Below are positions 1 through 6,229 of a stretch of 8,305 nucleotides of DNA, piece after piece. Position numbers and translations under genes: made by a program. This DNA is from Lachnospiraceae bacterium (GTDB lineage: Bacteria > Bacillota > Clostridia > Lachnospirales > Lachnospiraceae): NCBI GenBank assembly GCA_014804185.1, contig JAAVAG010000072.1, forward strand, positions 1-8,305, read 5' to 3'. The notes under the pieces were generated by a model. The model did no database searches and was not told the origin of the DNA. It saw nothing but the letters and a program-made list of their open reading frames with translations. Every line of letters begins with the position of its first letter. The stretch's first letter is position 1.

Positions 1-375
1 AAATGGCGCACCCGGGTGCTGCCCTCCCTGCTTGCATACACTGCCCAGAGAGGCGCGCTCCCTCCCTGTCTGACCGCTTCCTTTGCTTTTTACATTGTCT
101 TTTACCGAGGCGTGCGGCTGGAGGCGGACGGGCTGGTGGGCAGGCGAAAGGACAGCGAATATTTAATCAGAGATGACAGGCATATTCTGGAATTCTTTGA
201 CAAATCCCGCGGCGAGAGCGATGCCTCTCTGGCATACGCCCTGATGCGCCGCACGGATCTGTGGGGACAGGATCTGACCGAAATCCCCGGATTTTTGCAG
301 GCTGTTACTGACTGTCTGGACACGGTCCGCAGATCCGGCGTATACGAAGTTATGCGGACGGCAGCAGGGCTGTAA
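1..375 (+). CDS. uxaB: Tagaturonate reductase (altronate oxidoreductase), C-terminal part, 5' end outside window
   Basis: The reading frame is open from base 1 and encodes 124 residues up to TAA at 373-375, so only the C-terminal domain is present. The first residues read KWRTRVLPSLLAYT, followed by LPPCLTASFAFYIVFYRG. This is the K-x-x-(T/V)-RVLPSLL signature and the helical C-terminal domain of the mannitol dehydrogenase family, in the form seen in tagaturonate reductase rather than mannitol dehydrogenase. The family enzyme reduces D-tagaturonate to D-altronate with NADH in the cytoplasm, the second step of galacturonate breakdown after UxaC. Its position beside rhamnogalacturonan-degrading genes fits this role. 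The 3' end overlaps the GH105 gene on the other strand by 26 bases. The choice of UxaB over another member of the long-chain polyol dehydrogenase family rests on motif memory and context; the NAD-binding domain cannot be checked here. Confidence 0.82.
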   Translation, partial: KWRTRVLPSLLAYTAQRGALPPCLTASFAFYIVFYRGVRLEADGLVGRRKDSEYLIRDDRHILEFFDKSRGESDASLAYALMRRTDLWGQDLTEIPGFLQAVTDCLDTVRRSGVYEVMRTAAGL

Positions 376-1375
376 AGAACGCCAGGGCAAGTCCCTGCCC
401 CCAGCCCTGCATCCAGTCCCGGGAAATCCTGCCGTAGCTTTCCCGGTCCCGCATGACTGCCGTACCCGCAGAAACATTCATGACCCTGCCGTCTCCGCCC
501 ACATTGGCAAGCAGGCCCTTTATGGACTTATTGATATATTTTATGTGCAGCGGGTTGCCTCTGAGCAGCATGGCAGCGGCGATCCCCATAGAGGCCGAAG
601 TCTCCTCGTAGGTATCCGGATCGTCCAGAACGGTGCGCCAGAGGCCGTTTTCCGTCTGGAGGTTTTTCAGCGCCGCCAGATTTTCATCCAGGGAGCAGGC
701 CACATCCATATATCTGGGATAGAGATAACACTCCGGCAGAATCCGCCCCACCTGGGCAAGGGTGTACGCTGCCCAGGCGTTTGCTCTGCCCCAGTAGATT
801 CCGGACATATGATCTTTCCGGATATTGTTATAGCCGTGATAATAAAGGCCGCTCTCCCTGTTCTGCAGGTACATGATATGCCAGTAATACTGCTCCAGCG
901 CATCGTTTATCATATTTTCATCCTTGCAGAGGACGCCTGCCCGCAGCAGCAGAAACGCCGCCATAAACAGCGTATCGCACCACGCCTGCTCCGGGAAATC
1001 GTTCCCCGCCGACACGGTATGCTGCAGCACGCCCTCCGCAAAGCGGGGCGCTTCCTCCATGATATACCGGATCTTGCTCATCAGGATATCCTGGTATTTG
1101 GAATCGTCTGTGGCCTGCCAGAGTGTGATGAGGCAGTGTCCCATAGCGCAGGCGTTGACTGTCCACACCCGGGGCAGCCCCAGGTCGATCAGTTCATCCA
1201 CTCTGTCTTTCAAAAGTTCCAGATACTCCTCTCTTCCGGTCTTCTCATAGGCCTCGCTGATCCCATAATAAGCCACCCCACAGGGCCAGTCCCAGGTCAG
1301 ATCCATCTGCATGGTCTTTCTCACAATCCGGTCAATCACCTTTTCCATCTGTTGTCTGTCACATTCTATCTGCAT
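350..1375 (-). CDS. Unsaturated rhamnogalacturonyl hydrolase, glycoside hydrolase family 105
   Basis: The 341-residue product has the all-helical (alpha/alpha)6 barrel pattern of GH88/GH105 and lacks a signal peptide, so it should act in the cytoplasm. Family landmarks are WDWPCGVAYYGI (residues 28-39), the AWCDTLFM block whose Asp134 matches the general acid of Bacillus YteR, GLYYHGYN with His180, SGIYWGRANAW (191-201), ENGLWRTVLDDP (242-253) and the closing DWMQGWGQGLAL. Known members hydrate and release the unsaturated galacturonic acid that rhamnogalacturonan lyase leaves at oligosaccharide ends. The frame is open upstream to an ATG at 1471, but that extension is just the 30-bp repeat read in another frame. 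The ATG at 1375 has a GGAGG 8 bases upstream and begins within the end of the preceding transporter gene (17-base overlap), suggesting translational coupling. The 3' end overlaps uxaB convergently. YteR-like specificity is inferred from the adjacent PL11 lyase. Confidence 0.88.
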   Translation of the reverse strand: MQIECDRQQMEKVIDRIVRKTMQMDLTWDWPCGVAYYGISEAYEKTGREEYLELLKDRVDELIDLGLPRVWTVNACAMGHCLITLWQATDDSKYQDILMSKIRYIMEEAPRFAEGVLQHTVSAGNDFPEQAWCDTLFMAAFLLLRAGVLCKDENMINDALEQYYWHIMYLQNRESGLYYHGYNNIRKDHMSGIYWGRANAWAAYTLAQVGRILPECYLYPRYMDVACSLDENLAALKNLQTENGLWRTVLDDPDTYEETSASMGIAAAMLLRGNPLHIKYINKSIKGLLANVGGDGRVMNVSAGTAVMRDRESYGRISRDWMQGWGQGLALAFFTALLPSA

Positions 1376-2594
1376 TCTGTTTTCCTCCGTTTCTTCTCCG
1401 CCTGTCCTCATTTCTTCTGTCCGCATTTTTCCTTTCCTCATTTCTTCTGTCCGCATTTTTCCTTTCCCCATTTCTCCTGTTTACACTCTCCCGCAGCAGC
1501 GCATAGGCGGTTGACATCAGCGGGATAAAGAACAGCATGCCCGCCACGCCAAACAGACTGCCGCCTACGCTCACCGCCATCAGCACCCAGATCGCCGGAA
1601 GCCCCACGGAACTGCCCACCACTCTGGGATAGATCAGGTTTCCCTCTATCTGCTGCAGCAGCAAAAACAGGATGACGAACCAGAGCGCCTGCAGCGGATT
1701 GTCCATAAAAATGAGAAACGCGCCTACGATGCAGCCGATAAACGCTCCCACAATGGGAATCAGCGCCGTAAATGCGATAAGTACCCCTGTCATCAGCGCA
1801 TAGGGCATCCGGAAAATGCTCATGGCAATGACGAACATGGTGCCCAAAATCACTGCCTCCAGACATTGTCCGGTGATAAAACTGCTGAAATTCTTATACA
1901 GAAGACTGCAGATCTCCAGCGCTCTTGCGCCGGCCTTTTCCGGCAGAAAGGCGGAAAGAATCCGCTGCCCCTGATTTCCCAGCCTTTCTTTCTGGGCCAG
2001 AATATACAGGGCAAATATAAACGCAATCACACCGTTTACAATACCCGAAATAATCCCACTGGCCACGCTGACGGTAGAAGTCAGCACATCCCCCGCCCCG
2101 TTTTTCAGAAATCCGAACACACTGTTTAAGACAGAATCCCAGTTGATCTTCTCCAGATCCATTTTCTCAATCTGACTGGTCAGTTCCGGATACTTCTGCG
2201 CCAGCCGGTCCAGTTCCTCTGCCACCCGCTCCGTAAAGCCGGGTATCTTCCTGCCAATCTCGGCAGCCGTAGCCGCCACCTGGGGCGCCACCGTCCCCAC
2301 CACAATGGAGAGCACCAGCACCACCGCCACGATGGAGAGCACAATACACAGCGGTCTCTTTGCCTTTTGGGCGCTTTTTCCTCTCCATCCGGCAAGCATC
2401 TTTTCCTCGAACATTTTCAGCGGAATGTTCAGCACAAAGGCGATGACCCCGCCTGCCAGAAATGGGGACAGTATCCCGATCAGAAATGATATTCCCCGAA
2501 ACACCTCATCACTGTACAAAATCGCCAATATCAAAAATGCCGCCAGTATCATCAGCCGTCTGATCTGTCTGATTTTTTCTCTGCTGAATTCCAT
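1359..2594 (-). CDS. AI-2E family (UPF0118/PerM-like) membrane transporter with repetitive charged tail
   Basis: The 411-residue protein has the layout of family PF01594. Hydrophobic segments lie near residues 13-28, 33-56 and 82-103, then comes a soluble stretch (about 104-170, including KIPGFTERVAEELDRLAQKYPEL), then segments near 178-200, 243-262, 265-296, 301-320 and 334-366. The LIPIVGAFIG block (278-287) and QQIEGNLIYPRVVG (314-327) are typical of the family. Members have been linked to autoinducer-2 export (TqsA), Na+/H+ antiport and other transport, so the substrate cannot be named here. The start ATG follows GGGAGGTG with a 6-base spacer. The gene follows the lyase by 54 bases and overlaps the GH105 start, so it is in the operon. 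Its last roughly 40 residues are repeats of a KNADRRNEER unit encoded by a 30-bp tandem repeat, rich in Arg, Asn and Glu and predicted to be disordered and probably cytosolic. Confidence 0.88.
   Translation of the reverse strand: MEFSREKIRQIRRLMILAAFLILAILYSDEVFRGISFLIGILSPFLAGGVIAFVLNIPLKMFEEKMLAGWRGKSAQKAKRPLCIVLSIVAVVLVLSIVVGTVAPQVAATAAEIGRKIPGFTERVAEELDRLAQKYPELTSQIEKMDLEKINWDSVLNSVFGFLKNGAGDVLTSTVSVASGIISGIVNGVIAFIFALYILAQKERLGNQGQRILSAFLPEKAGARALEICSLLYKNFSSFITGQCLEAVILGTMFVIAMSIFRMPYALMTGVLIAFTALIPIVGAFIGCIVGAFLIFMDNPLQALWFVILFLLLQQIEGNLIYPRVVGSSVGLPAIWVLMAVSVGGSLFGVAGMLFFIPLMSTAYALLRESVNRRNGERKNADRRNEERKNADRRNEDRRRRNGGKQNADRM
1384..1388 (-). promoter_or_regulatory. Ribosome binding site deciding the GH105 start
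   Basis: On the minus strand a perfect GGAGG lies 8 bases before the ATG at 1375 (spacer AAAACAGA). It sits inside the 3' end of the upstream membrane-protein gene. The alternative ATG at 1471 lies in repeat-derived sequence and has no comparable site, so this SD supports the shorter GH105 protein. Confidence 0.75.
1411..1485. repeat. 30-bp in-frame tandem repeat at the transporter/GH105 junction
   Basis: Bases 1411-1440 and 1441-1470 are copies of one 30-bp unit that differ only at the next-to-next-to-last base (T versus C). Degenerate partial copies flank them on both sides (about 1390-1410 and 1471-1480). Thirty bases equal ten codons, so a change in copy number preserves the transporter frame and changes only its tail length. 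Read in the GH105 frame the same DNA gives MRTEEMRKGK-like repeats, which are not thought to be translated. Confidence 0.9.
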
Positions 2595-2648
2595 TTTACA
2601 CCTCCCTGCAGGCTTATAGGCATGCCGCTCTTACCTCCGCCGCTCTGC

Positions 2649-5093
2649 TCACAGACTGCGGACAAGAGCCTCCTCAAAATCCATATCGTCCGCATAATAA
2701 AAACTTGTATACCCCGGCTGATTATAGCAGTTGTTCTGCCACGCAACACCGCACCGATACTGTGTATCATGCATCAGAGTGAACAGCTTGTGGGCCGCGA
2801 CCTCCGTGTTCATATAGATCCGTATGGCGCTGCTGTCCGCGGTGCGAAGCAGAATTTCCTCCCGGAAGTCCCCGAAAACATCCGCAATCAGACAGGGATT
2901 CCCTTTTGTGCCGTTGTTAGTCAGCGTATCCAGAGGAATAAGCATTTTCCCGTGGATCACATCGTTTATAACACCGGTCTGCACACAGCCTGTATACACC
3001 GGTCCGTCCGTCACCTGGGTAGACAGATCCGCGGCCCATCGGATGGACTGATTGGTTCCGGGCGCCGGAAGATTCAGCCGCCTGCCTCTGCTGTCGTACA
3101 CGATATTTTCCGCCCACATCTGAAGTCCCCGCCCATCGGTATCGATCCTCCCGATCATGCAGCGCCCCAAATCTTTTTCCGCATACACGCCAAAAATAAC
3201 TTCTCCCGTCTCCGCGTCGCGCAGCGCATATCCGTAGGGAACCTCCGCACCGCCCTCAAACACACTGAAAATCTGATAACCCGGCCGGTCGGGATCTATC
3301 CTGGCCACATGCAGGGCATCCCCATGCCCAAGCTTTGCATACACCCCGTCCGGCCTGTAGCCATAGCTGCTGTAAAGCAGAGAACCGTCATGGTCAATGA
3401 CAGCCGCTCCGTAAATAATCTCCATACAGCCGTCCCCGTCCACGTCCGCAGTGGCAAGGCTGTGATTGCCCTGCCCCGCCAGCGTGCCGTAAACGAGATC
3501 CGTTCCCCTGCCGCCGTGAATCGCATTGTCGTCAAAGGGATTGCGCATGGGCACAAATCCGCTGTCTATGTGAAAATATTCCCGGAAACGATTTTCAAAA
3601 AAATCATATGCCACTATGGCAGTTCTCGTATAATACCCCCGGCATACCAGCAGATACGGCCTCTCCCCGTCCAGGTAAGCCACCCCGGACAGAAAGCGGT
3701 CCACCCGGTTGCAGGGTTCCACCCTCGCCATGGCATAATCTCCCCACATGAGCCCGTCGTCCTCACGCGGTATGGGGAACGGAATGGTCTCCAGTTCCTC
3801 CCCGTTTCCGGCAAACATCGTCATATATTCCGGTCCTTCATAGATAAATCCCTCAAACTGATCCAGCCTGTTCCTGGGATCCTTTGCGGGCGCATATTCC
3901 CGGATATAGAAATCGGCCAGTTCCAGCGCCTCCTCCGGCTTCAGAGGATAGGAATACCGGGGTTTTAATGAGAAACACTCTTCCAGAGTCCGCGGCCACT
4001 GCCCGCGTTTTACCTCGGGATGCTCCCTCCAGAGCGCAAATGTCTCCGCCAGATGCCGTCTGTAATCTTCTGCCGAGCAGACAAAACTGTCCTGGTGTGT
4101 GATGCCCGCGCGCACATCCTCCGGCGGCATCGTAACGTAAAACCGTTTCTTTACATCCCCTTCCGGCGTATATATGGTCATACATGTTCCGGGCGCCGTC
4201 TTCACCGCCATCTCCGCCCTGCCGTCCCCGTTAAAGTCATAGACCATAAACTGTGTATAATGCGCTCCCGCACGGATATTCACGCCCATATCCAGCCGCC
4301 ACAAAAGCTGTCCGTCCAGTTTATAGCAGTCAATAATGCAGCTGCCTGTATATCCCCTGACAGACACGTCCTGAGAATTGGAGGGATCCCACTTTACAAT
4401 ATATTCATATTCGCCGTCCCCGTCCACATCCCCTACGCTCATGTCATTTGCGCTGTATGAGTAAGTCTGCCCCCCGGGTGTTACGCCGCTTTCTGGCTTT
4501 CGGATGGGAATATCCAGATAATCTTTCTCCCAGCAGACTGCGCAGGGACATCTGTCCCCCTCTCGGCCGTCTCTCAAGGGCGCAACGGCATACCTGTCCC
4601 CGCCTTTTCCATCCCGGTCCAGATAGTTTGTGCTGTCGGTCACATCAGCCACTGCCCTGTCGTTGCGGTATACTCTGTAATCCGTACCGGTAAGCCCCGT
4701 CTCACAGGCTCCAAGCGCCTCCTCCCGGAACATGCGCCAGCTTACAAATACGCCGTTTCTGACCTTTACCGCCTGCAGTCCTCTGGACAGCTTCTCCCTC
4801 TGTGGGTGAAATACTTTTTTCACCGGCGTTTTCAGCGTTTCACTGGTCAGAATCACACCGCCCTTTCGCAGAGCTTCGATTTTCAGGTAATGCGGGATAT
4901 GCGTGGATCTGTTCAGTGTATAACGGCAGTCCCGGGTCACCGCCATCTCCCGGTATACCGCCGTGCGGCTGCCTGTATCGGACCAGAGCACGCGGTAGCT
5001 GTCCGCATTCCGCACAGGCTGCCAGGCAATCTCCACACAGCAATCCTCCAGTCTTGTCATCACAAGTTTCATTTTAAAAAAATCATTTTCCAT
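2649..5093 (-). CDS. Rhamnogalacturonan lyase, polysaccharide lyase family 11, cytoplasmic
   Basis: The 814-residue protein matches the PL11 eight-bladed propeller family (Bacillus YesW/YesX). It cuts rhamnogalacturonan I between rhamnose and galacturonic acid by beta-elimination, with calcium. Visible motifs are GVFVSWR (114-120), TDYRVYRNDR (137-146), NDMSVGDVDGDGEYEYIVKW (216-235), GYTG, NIRAGAHYTQFMVYDFNGDG (272-291), TDLVYGTLAGQGNHSLATAD (531-550) with VDGDG, and IRWAADLSTQ (684-693). Repeated DxDGDG elements fit calcium sites. About 95 residues before the lyase domain resemble a fibronectin-III-like fold, and residues about 325-440 look like an insertion; both make it longer than the roughly 600-residue YesW/YesX. 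There is no signal peptide, so it should act on imported oligosaccharides. I chose the ATG at 5093, preceded by GAGGG with a 4-base spacer. The frame could extend to a TTG at 5138 or start at the ATG at 5072, but neither has a good ribosome site. It is the first gene of the minus-strand operon. Confidence 0.92.
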   Translation of the reverse strand: MENDFFKMKLVMTRLEDCCVEIAWQPVRNADSYRVLWSDTGSRTAVYREMAVTRDCRYTLNRSTHIPHYLKIEALRKGGVILTSETLKTPVKKVFHPQREKLSRGLQAVKVRNGVFVSWRMFREEALGACETGLTGTDYRVYRNDRAVADVTDSTNYLDRDGKGGDRYAVAPLRDGREGDRCPCAVCWEKDYLDIPIRKPESGVTPGGQTYSYSANDMSVGDVDGDGEYEYIVKWDPSNSQDVSVRGYTGSCIIDCYKLDGQLLWRLDMGVNIRAGAHYTQFMVYDFNGDGRAEMAVKTAPGTCMTIYTPEGDVKKRFYVTMPPEDVRAGITHQDSFVCSAEDYRRHLAETFALWREHPEVKRGQWPRTLEECFSLKPRYSYPLKPEEALELADFYIREYAPAKDPRNRLDQFEGFIYEGPEYMTMFAGNGEELETIPFPIPREDDGLMWGDYAMARVEPCNRVDRFLSGVAYLDGERPYLLVCRGYYTRTAIVAYDFFENRFREYFHIDSGFVPMRNPFDDNAIHGGRGTDLVYGTLAGQGNHSLATADVDGDGCMEIIYGAAVIDHDGSLLYSSYGYRPDGVYAKLGHGDALHVARIDPDRPGYQIFSVFEGGAEVPYGYALRDAETGEVIFGVYAEKDLGRCMIGRIDTDGRGLQMWAENIVYDSRGRRLNLPAPGTNQSIRWAADLSTQVTDGPVYTGCVQTGVINDVIHGKMLIPLDTLTNNGTKGNPCLIADVFGDFREEILLRTADSSAIRIYMNTEVAAHKLFTLMHDTQYRCGVAWQNNCYNQPGYTSFYYADDMDFEEALVRSL

Positions 5094-5097
5094 AAAA

Positions 5098-5102
5098 CCC
5101 TC
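5098..5102 (-). promoter_or_regulatory. Ribosome binding site for the PL11 lyase
   Basis: GAGGG on the minus strand lies 4 bases before the ATG at 5093. The spacing is slightly short, but this is the only purine-rich site near any of the three candidate starts (5138 TTG, 5093 ATG, 5072 ATG). Confidence 0.6.
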
Positions 5103-5121
5103 ACAAAACGCAAAAAAACTC

Positions 5122-5150
5122 TTGATTTTCCTTTTCAAACCATGTATAAT
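5122..5150 (+). promoter_or_regulatory. Sigma-70/SigA-type promoter of the tRNA-Pro gene
   Basis: A -35 box TTGATT (5122-5127) and a perfect -10 box TATAAT (5145-5150) are separated by 17 bases. Transcription would start near 5157, just before the tRNA 5' end at 5163. The promoter lies within the roughly 70-base gap between the tRNA and the divergently transcribed lyase gene, so the lyase promoter must overlap it or the tRNA itself. I could not find a convincing -35/-10 pair on the minus strand. Confidence 0.8.
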
Positions 5151-5162
5151 AACCTTTGTTCA

Positions 5163-5237
5163 CGGGGTGTGGCTCAGTTTGGTTAGAGCGCTGCCTTAGG
5201 GAGGCAGAGGCCGCAAGTTCGAATCTTGTCACTCCGA
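5163..5237 (+). tRNA. tRNA-Pro, anticodon AGG
   Basis: A complete 75-base cloverleaf can be drawn. The acceptor stem CGGGGTG (5163-5169) pairs with CACTCCG (5230-5236), with one G-U pair. The D stem is GCTC/GAGC with GG in the loop. The anticodon stem CTGCC/GGCAG encloses the loop TTAGGGA, so the anticodon is AGG at 5198-5200 with G at position 37, as expected for proline. The T stem GCAAG/CTTGT encloses TTCGAAT. The discriminator is A5237. The next bases are TATCC, so CCA is not encoded and must be added by the nucleotidyltransferase. The C1-G72 acceptor start agrees with proline identity. It is a single-gene transcription unit with its own promoter and terminator. Confidence 0.95.
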
Positions 5238-5242
5238 TATCC

Positions 5243-5269
5243 AAAAAGTCAGTATTTACTGGCTTTTTT
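5243..5269 (+). terminator. Rho-independent terminator of the tRNA-Pro unit
   Basis: AAAAAGTCAG (5243-5252) pairs with CTGGCTTTTT (5259-5268) around a TATTTA loop, and the descending arm runs into six T residues (5264-5269). It begins 6 bases after the tRNA. The A-rich ascending arm means it could also work for transcripts arriving from the right on the minus strand. Confidence 0.8.
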
Positions 5270-5499
5270 ATTTCCATATCAAATCTCCTGACAAATTATC
5301 TTCGAATATTATACATCATCCCTGAGTATATTGTCACTCTCTATTTTAGTGCGGCGCCTTGTACCAGATACATTTAGAGTGCTTCCATATACTCCATTAT
5401 CCAGTGCGTTTCCATGCATACCCTTTCAGTTTGCTGATGACGGAAAAGCGGATTTGATAAAGAAAAAGAACACAATGGTTATCCAAATATGATATAATA
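5270..5499. other. AT-rich intergenic stretch with no recognisable gene
   Basis: I see no supported gene here. The base composition is visibly lower in GC than the pectin genes to the left. The only regulatory-looking sequence is an extended -10 motif, TGATATAAT at 5490-5498, without a -35 box at proper spacing (TTGATA at 5454-5459 is 33 bases away). A transcript from it would start near 5505 and run into the short frames that follow. Confidence 0.5.
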
Positions 5500-5769
5500 A
5501 TGCGAACAGCGACAGCTGAAAAATGTCAGACCAATCTATATAACATGGTAAAGGAAGCGCTTCGTTGAGTCAAAAAAGCAAAGTACACTGGGATTTGCCT
5601 CGGATATCTGAAAATGGCAAAAAGATATACCAAGATAGAGACATCATTAAGAAAGTTCATGGAGAATGGCACAACGACGGAGGATTATAATATTGTCTAC
5701 CAAAATAGGATAATAGAACAGTTGTCACGAGCATTTGGGGCTAATTATGGTATGGAAGAGTGGCGATAA
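5500..5769 (+). pseudogene. Unrecognised short reading frame interrupted by one TGA
   Basis: From ATG 5500 the frame reads 22 codons (MRTATAEKCQTNLYNMVKEA and two more) to TGA at 5566-5568, then stays open for 66 codons to TAA at 5767-5769. The second part contains ATG 5614, which would give a 51-residue protein beginning MAKRYTKIETSLRKFMENGT and ending GANYGMEEWR. The later part looks protein-like, and its stop overlaps the next start (TAATG). There is no good ribosome site before 5614. I do not recognise the family. It could be a decayed gene whose first part is separated by the stop, or only the 51-codon part may be real. A different frame (stop-to-stop about 5542-5680, ending at GGATTATAA) is also open, so coding is uncertain. 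Confidence 0.35.
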
Positions 5770-5921
5770 TGGAAAAAGTGAACATAAGCGAGTTGAATTG
5801 TCCGGATGATGTAGACAGGTATCCAAAAGGAACAGTCTTTGTTATGGACAACAGCGAAAAAGAGATGAAAGTGCCAGATTGTTTGAGAGATAGGGAGCCA
5901 GAAAGGGAAAGGGTCCATTAG
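5769..5921 (+). CDS. Small hypothetical protein (50 aa), coupled to the preceding frame
   Basis: The ATG at 5769 shares its A with the stop of the preceding frame (TAATG), and a GGAAGAG lies 8 bases upstream. The 50-residue product starts MEKVNISELNCPDDVDRYPK, continues through GTVFVMDNSEKEMKVPDC and ends in a charged REPERERVH. It is acidic in the middle and has no membrane segment. I do not recognise the family. The short, abrupt charged end may mean that it too is a truncated remnant. The tight coupling to the previous frame is the main reason to list it. Confidence 0.4.
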   Translation: MEKVNISELNCPDDVDRYPKGTVFVMDNSEKEMKVPDCLRDREPERERVH

Positions 5922-5989
5922 TCTCAAAACATGCGCTTTTTTAGCAGAACTGGAATTCTTACTTCCCAACACTAAGCTGGAAAACTTTT

Positions 5990-6189
5990 TTAATTGTCTT
6001 CTAGACCATCTACAATCTCACGTAATCTTCTCTGAAATTCCACTCCTAAATCATGAAACCTTCCCCTCCTTCGTCTAATATGTTGTGCGGCCCTTGAGAC
6101 TCTGGAATCTGCATCACCCGCTCTTGAAACTCTTTAAATAACTCCGCTTTCTTCCTCTCCTGCTCAGCGCTTAGTTTTCTTTCTGACAT
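5990..6189 (-). pseudogene. Frameshifted small gene, 66 codons when repaired
   Basis: The ATG at 6189 (AAAGGA about 11 bases upstream) opens 47 codons beginning MSERKLSAEQERKKAELFKE and stops at TAG 6046-6048. After about codon 24 the protein-like signal moves to another frame, which reads GDADSRVSRAAQHIRRRRGR, then FHDLGVEFQRRLREIVDGLEDN, and ends at TAA 5990-5992. The two parts are in frame if one base is restored near 6117, giving a coherent helical, charged 66-residue protein (total span 200 bases, one short of 201). No slippery heptamer is visible at the transition, so a simple one-base deletion (or a sequencing error) is more likely than programmed frameshifting. The family is not recognised; the basic RRRRGR stretch could bind nucleic acid, which is inference only. 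Confidence 0.5.
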
Positions 6190-6229
6190 ATTCTATATAT
6201 CCTTTCATCAAATCCAATGCTCTCAGCCA

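Noticed and set aside
1376..1471. Extended N-terminus of the GH105 protein starting at 1471
   Set aside because: The extension is the 30-bp transporter repeat in another frame; the ATG at 1375 has a perfect GGAGG at ideal spacing.
2622..3968. A 448-codon + strand frame opposite the lyase
   Set aside because: It is the antisense of the strongly supported PL11 gene, with a composition typical of a shadow frame.
5094..5138. Upstream TTG start for the PL11 lyase (15 extra residues)
   Set aside because: There is no ribosome site before the TTG, while the ATG at 5093 has GAGGG; the extra residues are not a convincing signal peptide.
5156..5377. A 73-codon + strand frame over the tRNA
   Set aside because: Its first half is the tRNA-Pro sequence read as protein and the second half is the terminator region; it has no ribosome site.
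5542..5680. Alternative + strand frame containing VHWDLPRISENGKKIYQD and ending before TAA
   Set aside because: It looks partly protein-like but has only a TTG start, and it overlaps the frame that is coupled to the next small gene; I could not decide that it is coding.
5745..5972. A 75-codon minus-strand frame rich in aromatic residues
   Set aside because: It is antisense to the TAATG-coupled small frames, lacks a ribosome site and resembles no membrane protein pattern.
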